Shown piece after piece: positions 57,024 to 64,000 of a stretch of DNA of 64,000 bases. The notes under the pieces were generated by a model. That model saw only the letters and a list, made by a program, of their open reading frames with translations, was not told the DNA's origin and ran no database searches. Origin of the DNA: Thalassia testudinum (taxonomy: Eukaryota > Streptophyta > Magnoliopsida > Alismatales > Hydrocharitaceae). Each line of letters starts with the position of its first letter. Positions within the stretch are counted from its first letter, which is position 1. Where the stretch lies: assembly GCA_037157565.1 (NCBI GenBank), contig JAZHRO010000022.1, positions 7,936,001-8,000,000 of the forward strand, written 5' to 3'. A program made the position numbers and the translations under genes.

Positions 57024-57964
57024 TGATATAGACACATTTATTTAGGATAAAATGCCTATTTATGCATGTTCCTAAGCTTAGATATGCATTCCATATTATA
57101 AATATTACATAGCATGCATCATTCTACATTTAGAATAGTGTGTAAATTTTAGGATAATTGCATCCTTTTATGGCAAGGAGAGGAGATTTAATTCAAGGCC
57201 TCGGATTGACGATCCGACCGTACGGATCTAATCAAGACAATGATCAGAGTCAACGCCTCCAAAATCGCCTTGATCAGAGTCCCGTAGAACCATATGCTGT
57301 CTAAGGAAGATCAATGTCGAAGGGACTAGGTGATGTAATTCGGAGCTTTAAACAACAAATTTGACTGCATGGATGGATTCGGGTCGACGATCATAGCCCA
57401 ACAGCATGAAAATTGACTCAATCTGACTTCTATAGTAGCCCCTACAAAGGAAAGAAGGTAGATGACCCAAATTGGGTCATGTGGCACTATCCAGGCCGCC
57501 CATGAGCGCACATAGCAGTGCAGGTGCGCATCAGCGTAGCAGCAGTGCACAGCGCACGTACGGAGGTGCATCAGCACAGCAACAGCGTAAAGCGCATAGC
57601 GCGCGGAGGCAAGCAATAGCGAGTGCTAGTGGGCACACGAGACACAAGTGCGTGGGGCATGTGAGCTGGACGTTTAGCGAAACTTGCAGCAGATCTTCAG
57701 CGATGTTTATGGCTGTCACTAAATGTCCTATGTACGAAATGCATCCTCTCTTCTACTATAAAAGGACCCCTACCCCTCCCATTCTTCCTCATCTCGCCCT
57801 TACCACCTCCAAGGCTCTAGAGAGAGCTTGTCCCAAGCCTAGGATGCTCCTCTAGAGTAGAAAAGAAAATTATTTTTCTGCCCATCATCTCCATTCGTGG
57901 AGCATCTAGTGGCCATCCTCTCACCACTTCGGGAAGAAGATCTTTACCACAACACCGTCTTGCC
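57024..57964 (+). repeat. A4: family A LTR, cut by B4
   Basis: Starts TGATATAGACACATTTATTT and follows the family A LTR through GGATCTAATCAAGACAATG, a TATA box (TATAAAAGG, 57757-57765) and the TTCGGGAAGAAGATC segment. It then breaks at CGTCTTGCC, where B4 starts. The rest of the LTR is not found in the window. A GCA/CAGCG-rich stretch at 57500-57620 is peculiar to this copy. Confidence 0.8.
57757..57765 (+). promoter_or_regulatory. TATA box in A4
   Basis: TATAAAAGG followed by CCCCTACCCCTCCCATTC, in line with the A2 promoters. Confidence 0.6.
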
Positions 57965-60900
57965 TGTTGAAGGGATCTATATAGGAGTTTTAAACGTGCT
58001 TCATTGTAGTAAGATCTCCTAAATATTTCTCTCAACAAATACAATTTATAACTCGAATTTAAAAGAGTATTTGAGGTCGAACACAAAGAGCAATTATGGA
58101 ATTCATGTGCTAATCTTTAATTGCATATAAATGAGCACAATAAATGGAGCAAGATACAAGATATTCAATGAATAATAATCTACTCAAAACTGATATTCAA
58201 TAAGAACATCAGTATTGCAAGAGTTTAATGAGACAAAAAGATGTTTAAGATAAAATAATGGTGATTTAGCTCATCAATTATTAGTATAAGCACATATATA
58301 TCAACTATTCAATAATATCAAATAAATGAACAGTAATCTAACGTCTACTTTGGCAATCAGACGACTTAAATATTGCCTTCTACAGTGCTTTTCCTTTTCT
58401 TCAGTTCTTCTTCTCTTCAGCCTCTTCCTCTTCTTCTTTCTTTCTCAGCCTTCACTCTTCTCTTTTCTTCTTCTTCTTCGGCTCAGCCTTCCCTCTTCAC
58501 AACCTTTCCTTCTTCTTCTCAAGGTCCTCTCCTTCTCAGCAACTAAGTGTCGCACATAGCCTACAAGAGCAAAACCCTCCCCTACCTCGCTCTCTCTCTC
58601 TCTCTCTTTCCTTCCTCCTCTCCTAGATAGCCATGTAACCAATCGGGTATTTGGATCATGTGGGTCCAGGGCTACCAACAATGGGTAGTAGCCGAGGAGT
58701 GATAGGTTTAGGTGGTCGAGTGTGTGTAGGGTGAAGGGACCTCAACCTAGTGTTCTCGAGGCAGCAAGGCATAAGTAGAAAAATGCTTTATTCAGCTGCA
58801 TCGCTTCCAATTCCCACGATGTGGGACTAAATCCCACTCTTCCTTGTCGCGTGCATTTAGCAGTAGTGGTCCAACCAATTGAAGGTGAAGAAGAGGTGGT
58901 CTCTTCCAATTAACAGCCTGGGCATATTCTTGGACTGATTCCACACCACTTAGAGCAAAGGCCTAGAGCTGTTGTGGCTTGAAGCTCGAAGAACAAGGGA
59001 GCGATGACGATGGTGGCGAAGCTTCAGCCAAAGACTTGAAAAGCATGAATATGGCCTTGCGGCCAAGTTAAACTAGCTCAGGTCCTTTGCCTGACCACGG
59101 TGAATGTGTGGGTGGTGGTGTTATGCCGTGAGAGGGAGTATGGTGGTCGGACGGAGTTGTAGATGGTGTGCGAAGGATGGGTTGTTTGGTGGCGGTCTAG
59201 AGGGGTGAATAGCCCTAAATAGGAGAGGGCTTTGGTTCAGGTGGATGAGGCAGAAGTTGTGGAGTTGGTGGCGAGGCGGTTGGAGGTGTGAGGTGACGGG
59301 TAGACCTTGCTGGAGGTGCTGCCGAAGGTGAAGACGAAGGTGAATGGCCGTTAGGTCAAGGGGTGTTTTTGGGTTTTGCGTAGAAGGAATTAACCTAATA
59401 ACCTAAGGAAACTTAACTAACATAATCTAATGGTCAAAAGGGGTAGGGTTCACACTGATTTTGGCAGGCCGAAGATGGAGAAGATGAGAATCTCCAATGG
59501 GGGACGATGAGGAAGGAGGTCTGGGAGCCTTCTCTTTGGCCAGCGAGAGGTAGAGGAAGGTGAGGAAGATAATGGGCCACTTGATTTGACCGTCTAATGG
59601 TCGGAAAGGAGGTCGAAGAAGCTCGTTGGAGCTAGGTTGGAGAGGGGTCGGAGGTAGGAATTAGAAGAGGTTTTTGGCCTGAAACCTTGCTAAGGAGCAT
59701 GGCCTTGCAATATGGGTCCTTTTATAGGGCTTAGGGGGTCGTTCAAAGCTTGGAAACAAAGCTTGAAACCATGGAAACTCGACGAAGAAGGAAAGCTGAA
59801 CCTTTGAAAGGTTCACATGAGCTTTTGAGTAGGAATTAGAGCCCAATGTACAGCTCAGATTGTAGGGAAACTCTTTATGAATCCTCCTTCCAAATTTGGA
59901 AGAGTTTGGCCATGAAATCAGGGAGTAATCCATGATTGAAGGTTGTCGGTGATGGGTTTAAGAGTTTGAAGGTGGTGGGGACATATTTGTGAAGAATATG
60001 ATGAAGTTATGGGGGTATTTGTAAGGATTTCAAAAGTTAGGGGCATATGTGTGAGAGAAAAAAGTCAGACTAGATTGGAATACAAACTAGGTAAGGGTGA
60101 TCTCTGATTGGGCCCAAAATTTGGTACAAACCTAATTTTGACCCAAGGAATCTGATAGTGAAGTCAGATTTTGGTTTTGAAAAATTTTGACTAGGTAATT
60201 TACGCAGAAACCTAAATTAGGGTTATTGTCTGTCTAAGACTCTATTTTAGGTCAAAATGGATTCCAATGGTTAAATCAAAGGTACCAAACCTTATAGAAT
60301 ATTTTTCTATGATTTTTAGAAGGCTTATGTGAATTTTATCCTAACCATAACCTTAGTTAATTAAGCAAGTCTATTTTTAGGGCTTCAAATGTCTATTAAT
60401 TCTTGAAATGCGTGAAAATCCATTTCTTTCTGTATGAACCCACTTATTAGACATTTATGACCATTTTAACTTTAATTAACCCCTGGAAAACCCCGTGATT
60501 ATTCTGCATTTAGGATATACCGTTAAAGCTGCAGTTTTACCCTTGTTTTAATGCATTTCTCTCAGAATGAATATGCCGTGAATTAGGGCTCTTTTGCAGT
60601 TATGTCAGAGAATTTATGATGGCATCACCATCATCCTCTATAAATAACTTAATTTGGCTAAGTTTTAAGGTTAAATTCACTTAATTAACATACATTGAAG
60701 GGTATAACTCAATCAGGATTGAAGAGAGAGAAATTAATAGAAAAAGGGGTTAATTCTATAATTTTCACGAACAATTATGAATGTAGAATAAATAGAGGGT
60801 AAACCTATGCTTAAATAAAGGTCAATTGAGCTTAAATATGTTAAAAGTGGCTTGGTATTGAGTAATTCAGAATTAACATTAAATTGGATGTTTAATTGTA

Positions 60901-62946
60901 ATCTAAAACCCTAAATTCAATCCCACTTCAATTAAAATAGTTTTGACGGAAGTAAATGTAATATAAACCTTATAAAATCAATTAAAAATATTTTATATGG
61001 TTTGGAAAGTCAATTTGACGATCGAAACTCGTTTTGACCTAAAATAGAATCATAGACGGGTATTTGGAACATTTTGGATCTAAATGTAAATTGACCATGC
61101 AAATGACATAAAAATAAAAAATTAAAGTCACCATCAAATTTCTTATGTCCAAATTAGGCTACCATAAAAATTTGGATTCATTTGGACTTCATCTTGGTCA
61201 ACTTTGCATTTTTATCCTTAATTCCTAATTTCCTTACAAATGCCCCCTTAACTTTCAATTTTCTTGCAAAATAGTCCCCTCTAGCACCTTCTCCACCTTC
61301 TACCTCCGACTCTGCCAGCCATGCAACTCCGACGAGGTTGTTTGCGCAACCTTCGACCCTCTCCTTACGCACCAACAAGCTATAAACCTTCCTCAACTCA
61401 TGCCGTTGCAAGTCGTCAAGTTTTGGCAAGCATAGCTTCCCTCCTTCCTCCTCGAGCGCCGCCATTAACACCAGCCTTGGAGCTTCCCAACTTCCTTCCT
61501 TTGCCGCTCCTTAGCTAAAATTAGTTGAGGGCTTCATCTCCCCTCGTCGTCACCGTTCTCATCAAAGGAGGCGATTCATCTACCCCCTCATCACTCGAAT
61601 ATTCCTTGTCATCTTCTTCTTCTCCAACTTCGGCGATCACGCCAAACTCTTCCTTGTCCTCCTCTCTTCCTCCTAGGTAACTCTTCTTCTAGATTAGGTT
61701 AGGTACGTTAGAACTAGGTTTCAACTCCCGCATCCTCCCCCTCTACTTCTCCACTCACGGTGACCACGCCGTCCATGATCCGGTGTGTCTCCGACGAGCT
61801 CGCCACGACTCTCCATGCTGCCAATCGCTTTGTCGACCACCCCACAACCTTCATCACACCACGAGGAGCAAAACCCCTCAACTTATTGAGGGGTTCGACG
61901 CCTCCAATCGCTCACCGAACGCACACCGGCCACCGCCTTCGTCGCCTCTGCTCGACCTCCTCCGACCTCACCACAACCAATCAATGCCGCCACCATCTTC
62001 AATGGGGCATGGCGAAGCCTCCCAACTTTCTGGTCATGAGCTTTCACCCATCCAAGCGCTGACCACCATCGCCGGTCGCACCCACCTCCACGTTCGAGGT
62101 CAGTCACGCTCCGGCCATCCACGAGCTTTCAAGCTTTGTGGAAAGCTTCGTGTGAATGCAAGGAATATTTTTCACCCTCTTACAGGTGGTTTCGTGCCTC
62201 TACTCCTTGTCCATCTCCTCGCCAGACCCAACGCCGACCTCCACGTCCGACGCCCACACGACTTGCCAAACTTCCAAGCTTCGTGAGGATATGGGGAACT
62301 CAGTGCCACCCTCAACAAGGAGTTTACGTGTTCACAAGCCTAACCGACCCCCCTTTGGTGAAGCTTGAGAAGCTTCATGCACCCTGCTGTCAACGCAAGG
62401 AGAAAGAAGAAGGAAAGAAGAAGGGTGGGGGGCTGATTGAGAAGAAAAGAAGTTTTCAGGGACCTCGTTGAAAGAGATTAGGGATTGGATTTCAACAATA
62501 AAGGACTAAGTTATAATCATCTTTAAATTGATTCACGAATTGTATTTGAAGTGATTTTTATTGCTATATATTGCGTAAATATTATGGTGATAACTGTTTG
62601 GTGTTTTACCTCTTTGACAATTAATTTAGCTTTAAATACTCGTTGCATGTCAAATCTTTATTCATAAAATCAAGTGAAAGATTTAAGTTTGTTTGCCAAT
62701 CCTTTTATGCAAATTCCTCAAGAGCATGTGTAGATAATTAGATAGTGGTATTCGCGTATTAAGTTTGCTCCCAGAGACGACCTCAGATTTCTTTTTTAAT
62801 TCGAGTTATAAATTTAAATGTAAACGTGCTTCTATCGACTATGCTACGATGCAAAACGACTTTTAAAACATGGTAGGAGCACGTGAATGATTTATCAATG
62901 GAATATAACTAATTAATGTTAGATATGGCTGATGATGATGTTATCA
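57965..62946 (-). repeat. B4: B-type LTR on the minus strand, split by solo LTR B5
   Basis: The pieces are 57965-60616 and 62895-62946, about 2.7 kb together, the usual size of this family. On the minus strand it opens TGATAACATCATC, next to a polypurine-like tract in 62947-62962, and ends CCCTTCAACA at 57965. It matches B1 and G LTRs, for example ATAGAATATTTTTCTATGAT near 60294. This is the 3' LTR of a minus-strand element whose internal part starts at 62947. Confidence 0.75.
60617..62889 (+). repeat. B5: solo LTR, B type, plus strand, inside B4
   Basis: Flanked by ATTTA on both sides (60612-60616 and 62890-62894). It starts TGATGGCATCACC and ends near CACGTGAATG, where CA is expected. It follows B1 in order: the GTTTTGACCTAAAATAG segment, the C-rich section 61260-62280, the GAAGAAGG-rich section 62400-62450, and GACGACCTCAGATTTC near 62776. 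No internal region is attached, so it is a solo LTR. The open frame 61783-62286 in the C-rich part has no recognisable protein. Confidence 0.7.
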
Positions 62947-63074
62947 ACATTCACCCATGCCTAACTTTTGCTAGTCGCTTAACAAAATCTTATGACAGGA
63001 ACTCAAATTTTAGACCATTCTTTGATGTTCAGAGTCCTGATTCTTTCTTCTTTTTAGAAATTAGGTCAGAATGC
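62947..63074 (-). other. 3' internal tail of the element bearing B4
   Basis: Plus-strand CACCCATGCCTAACTTTTGC mirrors the polypurine context of G at 42158-42177. The following bases to GGTCAGAATGC match G at 42180-42290. The CACTA element interrupts it at 63074. Confidence 0.7.
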
Positions 63075-63599
63075 CACTACAACAAGTTCTACTTTTGCCG
63101 TCGATTGAAAATCGACGGAAAAGCCATTCTAATCGACGCTAAAAATCAACGGCATATGTGACGTCGTTTCTTTTTCCCGTCGATTACAAGGAACATCCGA
63201 TGTCGAAATATAGTTCGTCCAGTAGATGAATTGGATCTTTTCCTGTCGGTTACTAGCAGACAAAAATTAGATTTTCCATCGCTTATTTAAAAAAGCGACA
63301 GCGTTGTTAAGTTACTCTTTCACATGCTAATATGCCTTTTTTTCAGTTTTGCTGTCATTTAAAGAAAACATCGTCGCTTGTAGAAGCAATGTAAAAATAT
63401 TTTAGCGTCGGTTATTAAAATAACTGACAAGAAATATGCAACAGTAAAAATATTTTTGCCATCACTTATCATAAGAAGCGACGTCATAAAATAGAAATAG
63501 TGATTCTTCCGGACCTTCTATGTCGTTGGTTATTAGATAAATGACAACAAAAATATTTTTACCATCATATATATGCCATCAGTCATTCAAATAACCGAT

Positions 63600-63849
63600 A
63601 GCAAATGTATGGATTTTTTTTTTAATTACCAAATGATGGAAACTACCTATTAAACCTACTTAAAATGAAAATGAATAGAAATTTATAATTCATAAATATA
63701 AAATCTAGTACATTAAAAGTTTGAAAATTAAATATTTATATAAAAAAGGTTACATGAAAAACATAAGAAAAGAAAATGGATAGAAATCAAAATACAGCTG
63801 CCCCAATGCCACCAGCTCCACCTGCACCACCCATGGAGTCGTCGTCGTC
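63600..63849. other. CACTA non-coding stretch after the transposase stop
   Basis: AT-rich 3' untranslated part with an A/T run at 63607-63625. Another frame here is open on the minus strand (63750-63947) but is a shadow of the transposase tail. Confidence 0.5.
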
Positions 63850-64000
63850 TCATTTGTGGATGTTGGGATTTGTGGAAGACAGATGCTCTGATTGACCATT
63901 CTTCTGAATAAGGGGTATAAGCATCTGAAACTTATCATCCTTGGCATTCATCTTATTATTCATCTCTACCTCTCTCTTCTCCCTCTCCTCTTCTCGTTTC
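63850..64000 (-). CDS. C-terminus of a CACTA transposase (partial)
   Basis: The minus-strand frame enters from the right edge and ends at the stop 63850-63852, giving about 49 residues. It is strongly charged at first (KREEEREKREVEMNNKMNAK), then DDKFQMLIPLIQKNG and a polar end. Plant Ptta/En/Spm transposases often end in such a Lys/Glu/Met coiled-coil tail. The transposase cuts and joins the CACTA ends. The catalytic part is outside the window, so intactness cannot be judged. Its distance of 776 bp from the terminus leaves room for the subterminal repeats. Confidence 0.6.
   Translation of the reverse strand, partial: KREEEREKREVEMNNKMNAKDDKFQMLIPLIQKNGQSEHLSSTNPNIHK

Larger units (their letters stand above)
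63075..64000 (-). mobile_element. CACTA (En/Spm) DNA transposon, one end (continues past window)
   Basis: Starts CACTACAACAAGTTCTAC, a plant CACTA terminal repeat. It is followed by subterminal repeats built on GTCGATTA/GTCGGTTA and their inversions: a perfect hairpin 63098-63118 (CCGTCGATT/AATCGACGG), GTCGGTTATTAAAATAACTGAC near 63406, and further decayed copies to about 63600. The three bases before it are TGC, the expected target size; the far end is outside. Transposase coding on the minus strand makes this the 3' end of the element. Confidence 0.87.

Noticed and set aside
61783..62286. 167-codon open frame in the C-rich part of B5
   Set aside because: Pro/His/Arg-rich chance frame in an LTR; not kept at the matching place in B1 or B2.
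1..64000. CRISPR arrays, bacterial operons or ribosomal RNA genes
   Set aside because: No regularly spaced repeats of that type, no Shine-Dalgarno-led genes, no rRNA motifs; the window is plant nuclear repeat DNA.

Overview
This window is nuclear DNA from a flowering plant, and almost all of it is transposable elements nested inside one another. The evidence is Ty3/gypsy elements primed by tRNA-Asp with an Athila-like pol, a copia element primed by initiator tRNA-Met, and the end of a plant-type CACTA transposon. I found no host protein gene, rRNA gene or functional tRNA gene. The species cannot be told from the sequence. The layout is typical of pericentromeric or other gene-poor heterochromatin.

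Left block (1-25899). Family A element A1 enters from the left edge and ends at 4645. After a short inverted LTR fragment comes element E (5142-25899), a non-autonomous gypsy element with a truncated 5' LTR. E was split first by a complete family A element (A2, 11209-18941, target duplications GTGAT/GTGAC) and also by a non-autonomous copia element (K, 19168-23590).

Middle block (25900-55494). An old Gag relic (H, minus strand) was split by family A element A3, bounded by perfect GATAT duplications at 26088-26092 and 55096-55100. A3 was itself split twice. Its left LTR now contains Athila-like fragments B1/B2 (26438-33762). Its leader contains G, a 13.6 kb Athila-like element (39397-53018, minus strand) with perfect ACCAT duplications, 2.7 kb LTRs, and gag, protease, RT, RNase H and integrase, all damaged by stops and frameshifts.

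Right block (55495-64000). A tandem pair of LTR-like repeats (C1/C2) is followed by a family A LTR (A4) cut by a minus-strand B-type LTR (B4). B4 has a plus-strand solo LTR (B5) inside it, flanked by ATTTA. A minus-strand internal tail follows, then the end of a CACTA transposon (63075 onward) that carries the C-terminus of its transposase.

How the parts relate. A1, A2, A3 and E have no recognisable gag or pol. They do share with G and B1 the tRNA-Asp primer site, the CATGGGGGT-type polypurine tract, a second purine tract about 0.45-1.3 kb upstream and parts of the 3' internal region. The simplest reading is that they are passengers mobilised by G-like elements. In place of gag/pol, family A carries its own roughly 490-500 codon ORF with a tyrosine-rich start and an acidic body. 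I do not recognise it, and it is the best candidate here for something undescribed. Other candidates are a tRNA-like module in the family A LTRs, a conserved stem-loop and repeat module before the 3' LTR, a possible leader intron, and palindrome arrays in the copia LTRs.
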